Shown one piece after another: positions 32,052-42,980 of a stretch of DNA of 64,000 nt. This DNA is from an uncultured Pseudomonadota bacterium (GTDB taxonomy: Bacteria > Pseudomonadota > Gammaproteobacteria > Burkholderiales > SG8-39), in contig CAILKO010000046.1 of assembly GCA_903834835.1 (NCBI GenBank), positions 24,524-88,523 on the forward strand. Reading direction: 5' to 3'. The notes below the pieces were generated by a model, which saw nothing but the letters and a program-made list of their open reading frames with translations, made no database searches and was not told the origin of the DNA. The position numbers and the translations under genes were made by a program. Numbering within the stretch: position 1 is the stretch's first letter; each line of letters opens with the position of its first letter.

Positions 32052-32291
32052 ATGAGTAATAAAGGGCAGCTGTTACAAGACCCGTTCCTGAACGCGTTGC
32101 GCAAGGAGCATGTGCCGGTATCGATCTATCTCGTGAACGGCATCAAGCTGCAGGGGCAGATCGAGTCGTTCGACCAATACGTGGTGCTGCTGCGCAATAC
32201 CGTGACGCAGATGGTGTACAAGCACGCGATTTCCACCGTGGTACCAGGACGGCCGATCAATCTCGGTCCGGACACGGATTCAGCCCCGTAA
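32052..32291 (+). CDS. hfq: RNA chaperone Hfq
   Basis: A 79-residue protein that forms a ring of six and pairs small RNAs with mRNAs. Sm1 is in [20 protein letters not shown] and [15 protein letters not shown]; Sm2 is [10 protein letters not shown]. The C-terminal tail is short ([14 protein letters not shown]), as in other betaproteobacteria. The start at 32052 is supported by GAGGAAG upstream. An upstream in-frame ATG at 32028 would add eight residues. It begins the hfq-hflX-hflK-hflC set. Confidence 0.98.
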   Translation: MSNKGQLLQDPFLNALRKEHVPVSIYLVNGIKLQGQIESFDQYVVLLRNTVTQMVYKHAISTVVPGRPINLGPDTDSAP

Positions 32292-32364
32292 TTCGCAACG
32301 TACTCGTGCGCCGGAGCCGGCGCAGGATCCGCACGAGCGCCAGGACAAGCGTCGGAGCAGCGGT

Positions 32365-33522
32365 CTGAGCGAGTCGCAGCCACAGGACCCCCGCGCTGCG
32401 ATTCTGGTCTGCCTGGATTTCGGCAACGCCGACTTCGCCGAAGAGAACGAGGAATTCGTCCGGCTGGCCGAGAGCGGCGGCGTGCTGCGCCATCGCATGG
32501 TGCAAGGCAAGCGCTCGCGACCCGATCCGAAATACTTTGCGGGCAGCGGCAAGGCCGACGAGATCGGCCTCGAGGCCGAGGGGTTGAACGCGGGCGTGGT
32601 GATCTTCAATCACCAGCTGAGCGCGAGCCAGCAGCGCAACCTCGAGCAGAAGCTGAAGCGCCGGGTGCTGGACCGCACCGACCTCATTCTCGAGATATTC
32701 GCCCAGCGCGCCCGCACGACCGAGGGCAAGCTGCAGGTCGAACTCGCGCAGCTCGAGCACCTCTCGACGCGACTCGTGCGCGGCTGGACCCACCTGGAGC
32801 GCCAGCGCGGCGGCATGGGATCGACGGGCGGGCCGGGCGAGACCCAGCTCGAACTCGACCGTCGCTACATCGGTCAGCGGGTACGCACGCTGCGCACCAA
32901 GCTCGAGAAACTGCGCGACCGGCGCGGCGTGCAGCGCCGCGCGCGCTCGCGCCGCGATGTGCTCGCGGTGTCGATCGTCGGCTATACCAATGCGGGCAAG
33001 TCGACGCTCTTCAATGCGCTCACCCATGCGCGCGCCTATGCCGCCGACCAGCTCTTTGCGACGCTCGACACCACCACGCGGCGCGTCTGGCTGGAGAGCG
33101 ACGGCGTGCATCCCGGGGTCGGCGTGACGCTGTCCGACACGGTCGGCTTCCTGCGCGAGCTTCCGCACGGACTGGTGGCCGCGTTCCGTGCCACGCTCGA
33201 GGAGACCACGCAGGCGGATCTGCTGCTGCATGTGGTGGACAGCGCGTCGCCGCTGCGCGAGCAGCAGATCGAGGAGGTGAACCGCGTGCTGGCGGAAATC
33301 GGCGCGCAGGATACGCCGCAGATCGAGGTGTGGAACAAGATTGACGTCTCAGGACTGGAACCTGCGGTCGAACGGGACGAGTATGGTAGGATTTCTTGCC
33401 TTCGAGTAAGCGCCCGCACCGGCGCCGGACTGCAGGCGTTGCGCGGTGCGATTGCAGAGATCGCGCGCGAGCACGACGCGCCAGACCGGACCCGGACGGA
33501 AAAAACCGAGTTCTCCCCGTGA
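32365..33522 (+). CDS. hflX: Ribosome-associated GTPase HflX, probable non-ATG start
   Basis: About 385 residues. HflX splits and rescues stalled ribosomes. The GTPase motifs are G1 GYTNAGKST, G3 DTVGF and G4 NKID, preceded by the HflX-specific RGPGETQLE-like STGGPGETQLELDRR. The first ATG in frame (32482) would cut off the family's conserved N-terminal strand AILVCLDFGNADFAEENEEF. No ATG, GTG or TTG lies upstream in frame after the TGA at 32203-32205. A CTG at 32365 with GGAG seven bases before it is the best start I can find; ATT at 32278 is an alternative. The protein ends soon after the G domain. Confidence 0.93.
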   Translation: MSESQPQDPRAAILVCLDFGNADFAEENEEFVRLAESGGVLRHRMVQGKRSRPDPKYFAGSGKADEIGLEAEGLNAGVVIFNHQLSASQQRNLEQKLKRRVLDRTDLILEIFAQRARTTEGKLQVELAQLEHLSTRLVRGWTHLERQRGGMGSTGGPGETQLELDRRYIGQRVRTLRTKLEKLRDRRGVQRRARSRRDVLAVSIVGYTNAGKSTLFNALTHARAYAADQLFATLDTTTRRVWLESDGVHPGVGVTLSDTVGFLRELPHGLVAAFRATLEETTQADLLLHVVDSASPLREQQIEEVNRVLAEIGAQDTPQIEVWNKIDVSGLEPAVERDEYGRISCLRVSARTGAGLQALRGAIAEIAREHDAPDRTRTEKTEFSP

Positions 33523-33628
33523 TCCAAGCCTGATGAAAATCCTTCGTGCCACCGCAGACCGAATTCGCGCGATCATCCGATCGCGCCGCCGTGCGCTTGA
33601 TTCCGCGCTTGATTCCGGACTTAGCGAG

Positions 33629-34834
33629 ATGTCCCTGAACGATCCCAACTGGGGGCGCGGTTCGCGCGGCCCGGGGCGCGGCAATCAAGGGCCGCCCGAT
33701 CTCGACGACCTGTGGCGCAATTTGAACAGCAAGCTGAACAACCTGTTCGGCCGGCGCGGCGGGGGCGGATCCAGCAGTGGCGGGGGCGATCCGACAGGCG
33801 GATTCAGGCTGGCCGGCGGTGCCTGGCTCGTGGCGGGCATTGTCGTTGCGGTCTGGCTCGCGAGCAGCTTCTATATCGTCGTCGAGGGTCAGCGCGGTGT
33901 GGTGCTGACGTTCGGTAAGTTCTCCGAGGAAACCGGACCGGGTTTGCGCTGGCGCCTGCCCTGGCCGCTGCAGTCTCACGAGATCGTGAACCTGTCGCAG
34001 GTGCGCACGGTCGAGGTGGGCTACCGCAACAATGTGAAATCCAAGGTGCTGCGCGAATCGCTCATGCTGACCGACGACGAGAATATCGTCGACCTGCAGT
34101 TTGCGGTCCAGTACACGATCTCGGATGCCTCGAGCTACCTGTTCAATGTGCGTCGCCCGGACGAGACGGCGATGGAGGTGGCGGAGACCGCGATGCGCGA
34201 GGTGATCGGGAAATCGAAAATGGACTCGATGCTCTACGAAACCCAGGAGGCGGTCGCGACCAAGGCGCGCGAGCTGATGCAGCAGATCCATGAGCGCTAC
34301 AAGACCGGCATCGTCGTGAGCACGGTGACCGTCCAGAACGCACAACCGCCGGAGCAGGTCCAGGCCGCGTTCGATGATGCGGTGAAGGCGGGCCAGGATC
34401 GCGAGCGGCAGAAGAACGAGGGCCAGTCCTACGCGAATGACATCATCCCGCGCGCCAAGGGTGCCGCAGCGCGTCTCTCCGAGGAATCCCAGGGCTACAA
34501 GCAGCGCGTGATCGCCAATGCCGAGGGCGAGGCGGCGCGCTTCAAGCAGGTTCTGGCGGAATACTCGCGCGCCCCGGCGGTCACCCGCGAGCGTATCTAC
34601 ATCGAGACCATGCAGCAGATACTGTCGTCGACGTCGAAAGTGGTGCTCGATTTCAAGGGCGGCAACAACCTGCTTTATCTGCCGCTCGAGAAGCTCATTC
34701 AGCAGACCGGTGCTGTGCCGTCGCCCGAGGCAGCGCTGCCGAAGCCGCCTGGCGCGGAGCCTGCCGAGGCGGCACCGGAGGGCGCGCGCTCGCGCGAGGT
34801 GCTGCGGGGACGCGAGCGTGGGGAGCGGCCATGA
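33629..34834 (+). CDS. hflK: FtsH protease regulator HflK
   Basis: A 401-residue SPFH/band-7 membrane protein that forms a large complex with HflC around the FtsH protease. The N-terminal 60 residues are glycine-rich and cytoplasmic (MSLNDPNWGRGSRGPGRGNQ), followed by one transmembrane segment near 67-87 and the SPFH domain beginning VVEGQRGVVLTFGKFSEE. The start at 33629 gives the usual MSLNDP beginning; frames open from 33446 or 33533 add unlike sequence. Its last four bases overlap hflC. Confidence 0.96.
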   Translation: MSLNDPNWGRGSRGPGRGNQGPPDLDDLWRNLNSKLNNLFGRRGGGGSSSGGGDPTGGFRLAGGAWLVAGIVVAVWLASSFYIVVEGQRGVVLTFGKFSEETGPGLRWRLPWPLQSHEIVNLSQVRTVEVGYRNNVKSKVLRESLMLTDDENIVDLQFAVQYTISDASSYLFNVRRPDETAMEVAETAMREVIGKSKMDSMLYETQEAVATKARELMQQIHERYKTGIVVSTVTVQNAQPPEQVQAAFDDAVKAGQDRERQKNEGQSYANDIIPRAKGAAARLSEESQGYKQRVIANAEGEAARFKQVLAEYSRAPAVTRERIYIETMQQILSSTSKVVLDFKGGNNLLYLPLEKLIQQTGAVPSPEAALPKPPGAEPAEAAPEGARSREVLRGRERGERP

Positions 34835-35724
34835 GGATGGTGATGCCGGCCGCGATCGCGGCCCTGCTCGCGGCCTTTGTCGCAAGCGCCTCGCTGTACA
34901 CCGTGGACCAGCGCCAGAATGCGATCGTGTTCCAGCTTGGCGAGGTGCGCGAGATCGTCACCCAGCCCGGCCTGCACTTCAAATGGCCGCTGATCCAGAA
35001 TGTGCGCATTTTCGACATGCGCGTGCTCACCTATGACGATGCCGAGCCCCTGCGGTTTCTGACCTCCGGCAACCGGCCGGTGCTGGTGGATTCCTTTGTC
35101 AAGTGGCGCATCGTCGACGTCCGGCAGTATTACGTCAGCGTGCAGGGTGACGAGATGCGCGCCGCGACGCGCATCCGCCAGACGATCTCCGGCGGACTGC
35201 GTGACGAATTCGGTGCGCGCACGGTGCACGATGTCGTCTCCGGCGAGCGGGAATCCATCATGAAAACGGTGCGCGAGAAGGCCGATCAGGACCTGCGTCG
35301 CATCGGTGTGCAGATCGTCGATGTGCGGCTGAAGCGTGTGGATCTGCCGCAGGAAGTGAGCGAATCGGTCTATCGGCGCATGGAGGCGGAGCGCAAGCGC
35401 ATCGCCAACGAACTCAGGTCCACGGGCGGCGCCGATGGCGAACGCATCCGGGCCGATGCCGACCGTCAGCGGGAGGTGATTCTGGCCGAGGCCTACCGCG
35501 ACGCGCAGCGCATCAAGGGCGAGGGGGATGCCAAGGCATCCGCGATCTATGCTCAGGCGTTCTCGCAGAATCCCGAGTTCTATGCCTTCTACCGCAGCAT
35601 GGAAGCCTACCGCTCGACCTTCCGCAGCAAGACCGACCTGATGCTGCTGGAGCCGAATTCGGAGTTCTTCCGGTATCTGAAGGACGCGAACGGCCGGACT
35701 CCGGCACAGGGCGGGCGCAAGTGA
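34831..35724 (+). CDS. hflC: FtsH protease modulator HflC
   Basis: A 297-residue SPFH/band-7 protein, partner of HflK. The N-terminal transmembrane segment (AAIALLAAFVASASLYTV) is followed by the domain start VDQRQNAIVFQLGEVREIV, and the C-terminal QNPEFYAFYRSMEAYRSTF is the classical HflC motif. The start codon overlaps the hflK stop (ATGA at 34831-34834), so the two subunits are translationally coupled, as expected for a fixed-ratio complex. Confidence 0.97.
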   Translation: MRMVMPAAIAALLAAFVASASLYTVDQRQNAIVFQLGEVREIVTQPGLHFKWPLIQNVRIFDMRVLTYDDAEPLRFLTSGNRPVLVDSFVKWRIVDVRQYYVSVQGDEMRAATRIRQTISGGLRDEFGARTVHDVVSGERESIMKTVREKADQDLRRIGVQIVDVRLKRVDLPQEVSESVYRRMEAERKRIANELRSTGGADGERIRADADRQREVILAEAYRDAQRIKGEGDAKASAIYAQAFSQNPEFYAFYRSMEAYRSTFRSKTDLMLLEPNSEFFRYLKDANGRTPAQGGRK

Positions 35725-35730
35725 GCAAAG

Positions 35731-35919
35731 ATGGGCACGACCTTGCTGCTCGCGCTCGCGCTCGTGCTCATCATCGAGGGAGCGCTGCCCTTCGTCGCGC
35801 CTAGCCTCTGGCGCGACACCTTCAGGCGCATCATGCAGCTCAGCGACGGACAGATCCGATTCGTCGGGCTGGCCTCGATGCTGCTCGGACTGTTGCTGAT
35901 CGTGATATTGAAAGTCTAG
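35731..35919 (+). CDS. DUF2065 (YjeT-like) small membrane protein
   Basis: A 62-residue protein with two membrane segments (about residues 4-24 and 43-60) separated by a short charged loop, [18 protein letters not shown]. It is a member of DUF2065, usually found between hflC and hisZ or purA, as here. The gene starts six bases after hflC ends. Function is unknown, but the constant position suggests a link to the HflKC complex. Confidence 0.92.
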   Translation: MGTTLLLALALVLIIEGALPFVAPSLWRDTFRRIMQLSDGQIRFVGLASMLLGLLLIVILKV

Positions 35920-35921
35920 AC

Positions 35922-38499
<2,578 letters not shown>

Positions 38500-38517
38500 A
38501 CTTCGGGGGGTCGAGAC

Positions 38518-39153
38518 GTGCCGGTCGAACTCTGGCTCGCGTTCGTCGGCGCCTCGGCGGTCGTGCTCGTGATACCCGGGCCGACCATCCTCACGGTCAT
38601 CAGCTATTCGCTCGCGCACGGGCCGCGCGCCAATCTGCCGCTCGTGGCGGCGGTGGCACTGGGCGATTCCACCGCGCTCGCGCTCTCCCTGCTGGGGCTG
38701 GGTACGCTGCTTGCCACCTCGGCCGCGTGGTTCATGCTGATCAAGTGGGCGGGCGGCGCGTATCTGATCTTCCTCGGCATGAAGATGTTCCGGGCAGGAC
38801 CGATACCCGCACGGCCGGAGGCACCGGGGACCATGCCGGGCGCATTGCCGCGTTGGCGGCTGTTTGCCAATACCTGGCTCGTGACCGCGCTGAACCCGAA
38901 GGGCATCGTGTTCTTCCTCGCCTTTCTGCCGCAGTTCATCAGCGCTGACGCGCCCTATGCGCAGCAGCTCTGGATACTTGCGATGACCTTCGTGGTCCTC
39001 GCTACGCTCAATGCATCGCTCTACACGGTCTTCGCCGTGGCGGCGAGCCGCGCACTTGCGAAACCTTCGGCGGCACGCCGGTTCAGCCGGGCGGGCGGGC
39101 TGCTGCTCGGTGCGGCCGGCGTCTGGGCGCTGTTCGCCCGCCGCCCGGGTTGA
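38518..39153 (+). CDS. LysE family amino acid exporter
   Basis: A 211-residue inner-membrane protein with about six hydrophobic segments. The family N-terminal signature is VVLVIPGPTILTVISYSLAHG, and NTWLVTALNPKGIVFFLAFL is the conserved central motif of LysE/RhtB exporters. It should export an amino acid or derivative by proton exchange. The start is a GTG at 38518 with a run of G bases (CGGGGGG) seven bases upstream. It follows purA by 18 bases. Confidence 0.92.
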   Translation: MPVELWLAFVGASAVVLVIPGPTILTVISYSLAHGPRANLPLVAAVALGDSTALALSLLGLGTLLATSAAWFMLIKWAGGAYLIFLGMKMFRAGPIPARPEAPGTMPGALPRWRLFANTWLVTALNPKGIVFFLAFLPQFISADAPYAQQLWILAMTFVVLATLNASLYTVFAVAASRALAKPSAARRFSRAGGLLLGAAGVWALFARRPG

Positions 39154-39198
39154 AGCAAGCTGCCCCGGCGCCCTGATACCCTGGTGATGGAGCCTCCC

Positions 39199-39600
39199 AT
39201 GCTGGAATTCGAAGCAACGCCCAAGAACACCCTGATGGAAACGCTCGGCATGGAGTTCGTCGAGACGACCAGGGAGCGCGTCGTGGCGCGCATGCCGGTC
39301 GGTCCGAAGGTCCACCAGCCCTACGGCCTGCTTCACGGCGGCGCGTCCGTGGCGCTCGCCGAAACGGTTGCGTCCTATGCGGGCTGGCTGAACGTGGATC
39401 GCGAGACCGAGCAGGTCGTCGGCCTGGAGATCAATGCGAATCACCTGCGCGCGAAACGCGACGGCGTGGTGACGGCGACTGCGACCCCGGTCCACGTCGG
39501 CCGGCGCACCCACGTGTGGGAGGTGCGGATTGTCGAGGAGTCCGGCAAGCTGATCTGCGTGTCGCGCTGTACCCTGGCGGTCGTGCCGCGAGGGGCGTGA
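39199..39600 (+). CDS. Hotdog fold thioesterase (PaaI/YbdB type)
   Basis: A 133-residue single-hotdog protein. The HxxGxxxxLxxxVAS-type signature is GLLHGGASVALAETVASYAG near residue 52, holding the catalytic glutamate, and INANHLRAKRDG is the following strand. Members hydrolyse acyl- or aryl-CoA thioesters. ATG at 39199 is preferred because GGAG lies six bases upstream; ATG at 39187 and GTG at 39184 are alternatives. The palindrome copy 4 follows 25 bases after the stop. Confidence 0.9.
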   Translation: MLEFEATPKNTLMETLGMEFVETTRERVVARMPVGPKVHQPYGLLHGGASVALAETVASYAGWLNVDRETEQVVGLEINANHLRAKRDGVVTATATPVHVGRRTHVWEVRIVEESGKLICVSRCTLAVVPRGA

Positions 39601-39625
39601 GGGGGATCCGGGAGGGCCGTCCGGA

Positions 39626-39651
39626 AGATAGTAACAAATAAGTTACTATCT
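39626..39651. repeat. Palindrome family copy 4
   Basis: Left arm AGATAGTAAC (39626-39635), loop AAATAA, right arm GTTACTATCT (39642-39651). The right side continues TATGC, as in copy 3, while the left side no longer pairs with it, so this copy looks partly eroded. It sits between the thioesterase stop and the pirin start, about 55 bases upstream of the pirin ATG. Confidence 0.88.
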
Positions 39652-39706
39652 ATGCGCTGATGCGAAAATATACTCCTCCATTGAGATTACACAGCAGGGA
39701 GCGACC

Positions 39707-40411
39707 ATGATCGAACTCAGACCCGCAGCAGAGCGCGGCCATGCGAACCACGGCTGGCTGGATTCCTGGCACAGCTTCTCGTTTGGCAGCTATCAGGATC
39801 CTCGTCACACGGGCTTCGGTCCGCTGATCGTGATCAACGAGGACCGCGTTCAGCCCGGCACCGGCTTTGCGACGCACGGGCATCGCGATATGGAGATCAT
39901 CAGCTACGTTCTGGAGGGCGCGCTCGGGCACAAGGATTCGATGGGGAACGGCTCGACCATCGTGCCGGGCGATGTGCAGCGCATGAGCGCAGGAACCGGC
40001 GTGCGTCACGGCGAGTACAACCACGAAAAGGCGGGCGCCACGCATTTCCTGCAGATATGGATCGAGCCGGACAGGCTCGCCATCGAGCCGTCCTACGAGC
40101 AGAAGCACTTCGATGCGAAAGACCGGCGCGGCAGGCTGCGGCTCATTGCCTCGCCCGATGGGTCCGACGGGTCGGTGTTGATCCACCAGGCTGCGCGTGT
40201 TTACGCCGGCCTTTTCGATGGTGCCGAGGGCGCCAGTCTCGCACTGGGGCCGGGACGCCTGGGCTACGTGCATCTGGCGCGCGGGACGGCGAGCATCAAC
40301 GGGCGGCAACTCGGCGCGGGCGATGCGCTGAAGACCGACACCGGGCCGATCGAGATCGCCTCGGGCACCGGCGCAGAGGTGCTGGTGTTCGATCTGCCGG
40401 CCCTGGGATGA
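39707..40411 (+). CDS. Pirin family protein
   Basis: A 234-residue bicupin. The N-terminal cupin carries the metal ligands in ATHGHRDMEIISYVLEG (two histidines and a glutamate) and MSAGTGVRHGEYN, the pirin signature. The opening RPAAERGHANHGWLDSWHSF, then SFGSY, is typical of YhhW/YhaK-type pirins, some of which have quercetinase activity. AGGGAGCGACC precedes the ATG. The gene may use a promoter overlapping palindrome copy 4. Confidence 0.95.
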   Translation: MIELRPAAERGHANHGWLDSWHSFSFGSYQDPRHTGFGPLIVINEDRVQPGTGFATHGHRDMEIISYVLEGALGHKDSMGNGSTIVPGDVQRMSAGTGVRHGEYNHEKAGATHFLQIWIEPDRLAIEPSYEQKHFDAKDRRGRLRLIASPDGSDGSVLIHQAARVYAGLFDGAEGASLALGPGRLGYVHLARGTASINGRQLGAGDALKTDTGPIEIASGTGAEVLVFDLPALG

Positions 40412-40424
40412 GAGGCCGGCCGGT

Positions 40425-41609
40425 GTGAGTGGCGCTGCGGCACCGGGCGCGCTCGACGGGATGCGCGTCATCGACATGACGCGCCAGGGACCGGGTCCCT
40501 ATTGCGCGATGATCCTCGGCGACTTCGGCGCCGAGGTCATACGCGTCGAGGAGCCGGGCGGTGGTCATGGCGCGACGGACGCGCGTGCCGCCGCATTCAA
40601 CGCGATTCATCGCAACAAGCGCAGCGTCACGCTCGACATGAAGACCGCCGGCGGGCGCGAGGTGCTTGCGCGGCTCGCTTCGGGCGCGGATGTGTTCATC
40701 GAGGGCTACCGGCCCGGTGTCACGAAGCGCCTGGGCTGCGACTTCGAAGCGCTCGCGGCGCTCAACCCGCGGCTGGTCTACTGCTCGATCTCCGGCTACG
40801 GTCAGGACGGTCCCTACAGCAGGCTGGGCGGTCACGATCTCAACTACATCGCCATGACGGGCGCGCTCAGCCTGCTTGCGCATCCGGGCGGTGCTCCGAT
40901 CGTGCCGCCCAACGTGATCGCCGATTTCGCGGGCGGCGGAATGTATGCGGCCCTCGGCATCGTCTCGGCACTGATGGCGCGGGTGCGCACCGGTCGTGGC
41001 CAGTACCTGGATGCGGCGCTCTCCGATGGCGTGCTCTACCTGCATGCCAACATCGCCACTCGATACTTTCGTGACGGCTATGTGCCGGAGCCCGGAAACT
41101 GGCTGCTGAACGGCGGCTCGCCCGCCTACAACGTCTATGTCTGTCGCGATGGCCGGCACATCACGATCTGCTGCGTGGAGCCGCGCTTCTGGGCCGCGCT
41201 GTGCGAGGCGATCGGCCGGCCGGATCTCGAGTCTGTCCTCGGCAAGCCTGCCGAAGACGCGCGCACGCGCACGGCGCTGGCCGAGACGTTCCGACAGAAG
41301 ACGCGCGACGAGTGGTGGGAGATCCTGCGACCGATCGGCGCGATGTCGGCGGCCCCGGTGCTCGGGCTCGGCGAGGCGCTGCAGGATCCGCACCACCACG
41401 CGCGCGACATGGTCGTGGAACTGGGCGAAGTCGAGGGAGAGACAGTGCGGCAGGTGGGGGTCGGGAGAATGTTCTCCGAAACGCCGGCTTCGGTGCGCCG
41501 CCTCGCGCCGCTGCCGGGCGAGCATACCGATGCCGTGCTCGGAGAGCTGGGCTATGGCGAGGCGGAGATTGCCGCGCTGCGTGGGGCGGGCAGCTTCGGG
41601 AGCCCCTAG
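40425..41609 (+). CDS. CaiB/BaiF family CoA-transferase
   Basis: A 394-residue class III CoA-transferase. The start region GMRVIDMTRQGPGPYCAMILG and then GADVFIEGYRPG, SISGYGQDGPY and the catalytic aspartate in GQYLDAALSDG near residue 192 fit the family. It transfers CoA between acids such as carnitine, bile acid or aromatic acids; the substrate is unknown. The start is GTG at 40425. The following Bug receptor gene may import the acid, so the pair could be a small catabolic unit. Confidence 0.93.
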   Translation: MSGAAAPGALDGMRVIDMTRQGPGPYCAMILGDFGAEVIRVEEPGGGHGATDARAAAFNAIHRNKRSVTLDMKTAGGREVLARLASGADVFIEGYRPGVTKRLGCDFEALAALNPRLVYCSISGYGQDGPYSRLGGHDLNYIAMTGALSLLAHPGGAPIVPPNVIADFAGGGMYAALGIVSALMARVRTGRGQYLDAALSDGVLYLHANIATRYFRDGYVPEPGNWLLNGGSPAYNVYVCRDGRHITICCVEPRFWAALCEAIGRPDLESVLGKPAEDARTRTALAETFRQKTRDEWWEILRPIGAMSAAPVLGLGEALQDPHHHARDMVVELGEVEGETVRQVGVGRMFSETPASVRRLAPLPGEHTDAVLGELGYGEAEIAALRGAGSFGSP

Positions 41610-41688
41610 GGGTATCATCCGGACGAAGGGGGCAGCGGTTCGGCGCGCGCAGGCGCGATCCGGGTGCCTCTTCATGGAGGAGGAAAGA

Positions 41689-42663
41689 ATGAAGATCCAT
41701 TCGGGCACTCTGGGTGCCATCGTCGCTGCATGCACGGCAATACTGTTTCCCGTAGCCGCGGAGGCGCAGGATTTTCCGAGCAAACCGATACGCATCGTCG
41801 TGCCGCAGAATCCCGGCGGTTTCGCGGATGCGACCGGCAGGCAGCTCGCCGATCACTTCACACGCAGCTTCGGACAGCCGGCGGTAGTGGAGAACAAGCC
41901 CGGGGGCAACTCGATGATCGGCACGGCATTCGTTGCCCGTTCTGCGCCGGATGGCTACACGGTGTTGATCGGCGTGCCCTCGCTTTCGCTCTTCAATGCG
42001 ATCCTGAAAGCGCCGGAAATCGATGCGGTGAAGGATCTGGCGCCGATCTCGCAACTGATGGCGGTGCCGCTCATGGTCGCGGTGAATGCGGCCATGCCGG
42101 TGAAGACGCTCGGCGATTTCATCGCCTACGTGAAGAAGGTGCCGGGTGAGCTGAACTACGGCTCGGGCGGGGCCGCCCTGATGCTGAACACGGAGTTGCT
42201 GCTCGCGCGCGCGGGTCTGAAGATGACGCGCGTGAACTACGTGGGCGAGGCGCAGGCGGTGCCGGCGCTCGCGAACAACGATGTGCAGCTGGTCCTCTCG
42301 TCGGCGCAGGGTTTGCTCGCCATGGTGCAGGCCGGGCGCGTGAAGGTGATCGCGACGACCGCCTCGAAGCTGCGCAGCCCCGGCATGCCGGATGTGCCGA
42401 CGGCGGCGGAGAGCGGGTTGAAGGGATTCGACGTGGTGTCCTGGATGGGCCTGCTCGCGCCCGCCAACACGCCGCTGCCGGTGCGCCGCAAGCTTTCGGC
42501 GGCCGTGGCCGCCTTCGGCAAGGATCCGGCGGTGGCCGAACGTTTCAAGACGGCGGGCGGCATACCGTTTACCTCGACACCCGAGGAGTTCACGCGCTTC
42601 ATCGGTGAGGAGAACCGGATCTGGATCGATGTCGCCAAGCGCGCAGGCGTGGAAAAGCAATAG
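41689..42663 (+). CDS. Bug-family (TctC-like) receptor
   Basis: A 324-residue periplasmic receptor, the fourth Bug protein of the window. A signal peptide ends near AEA-QDFP, followed by PSKPIRIVVPQNPGGFADAT. The tail has the usual PDVPTAAESGLKGFDVVSW. GGAGGAGGAA precedes the ATG; the frame is open further upstream through the CoA-transferase gene, but without family sequence. It is not paired with TctA/TctB here. Confidence 0.93.
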   Translation: MKIHSGTLGAIVAACTAILFPVAAEAQDFPSKPIRIVVPQNPGGFADATGRQLADHFTRSFGQPAVVENKPGGNSMIGTAFVARSAPDGYTVLIGVPSLSLFNAILKAPEIDAVKDLAPISQLMAVPLMVAVNAAMPVKTLGDFIAYVKKVPGELNYGSGGAALMLNTELLLARAGLKMTRVNYVGEAQAVPALANNDVQLVLSSAQGLLAMVQAGRVKVIATTASKLRSPGMPDVPTAAESGLKGFDVVSWMGLLAPANTPLPVRRKLSAAVAAFGKDPAVAERFKTAGGIPFTSTPEEFTRFIGEENRIWIDVAKRAGVEKQ

Positions 42664-42801
42664 CGGCCTGGCAGGGCCGACGGAAGACCGGAGGAAGGCT
42701 CTGCGCGCGGGTGAGCCGCGCGTTCTGCGGCGCAGGGCGACCCGGGAATGAATCTCCCGGATGCCCCCGCAGGGAGCCTGTTATGCTTGCTGCCGTATCG
42801 A

Positions 42802-42888
<87 letters not shown>

Positions 42889-42900
42889 TGTGGGATGCGG

Positions 42901-42909
42901 ATTCTAGCA
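42901..42909 (-). promoter_or_regulatory. Extended -10 promoter of the tRNA-Leu gene
   Basis: The minus strand reads TGCTAGAAT at 42909-42901, an extended -10 element (TGn plus a TATAAT-like hexamer). Its end lies 12 bases upstream of the mature tRNA 5' end, so transcription would start within a few bases of it. I see no clear -35 hexamer. Confidence 0.5.
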
Positions 42910-42980
42910 CGCAGAAATTCAGATTCCGGGAGCTGGCGAGAAGTCCGGCTCCCGACCATGCATGACATCGCGGAACAACG

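Noticed and set aside
42740..42775. CCGGGA...TCCCGG hairpin after the Bug receptor at 41689-42663, considered as its terminator.
   Set aside because: Six-base arms, a seven-base loop and no T-tract; it may be chance in this GC-rich gap.
42928..42953. GGGAGC...GCTCCC inverted repeat between tRNA-Leu and rnr, considered as a terminator or attenuator.
   Set aside because: The arms are only six bases around a 14-base loop, with no T-tract and no upstream gene on that strand to terminate.
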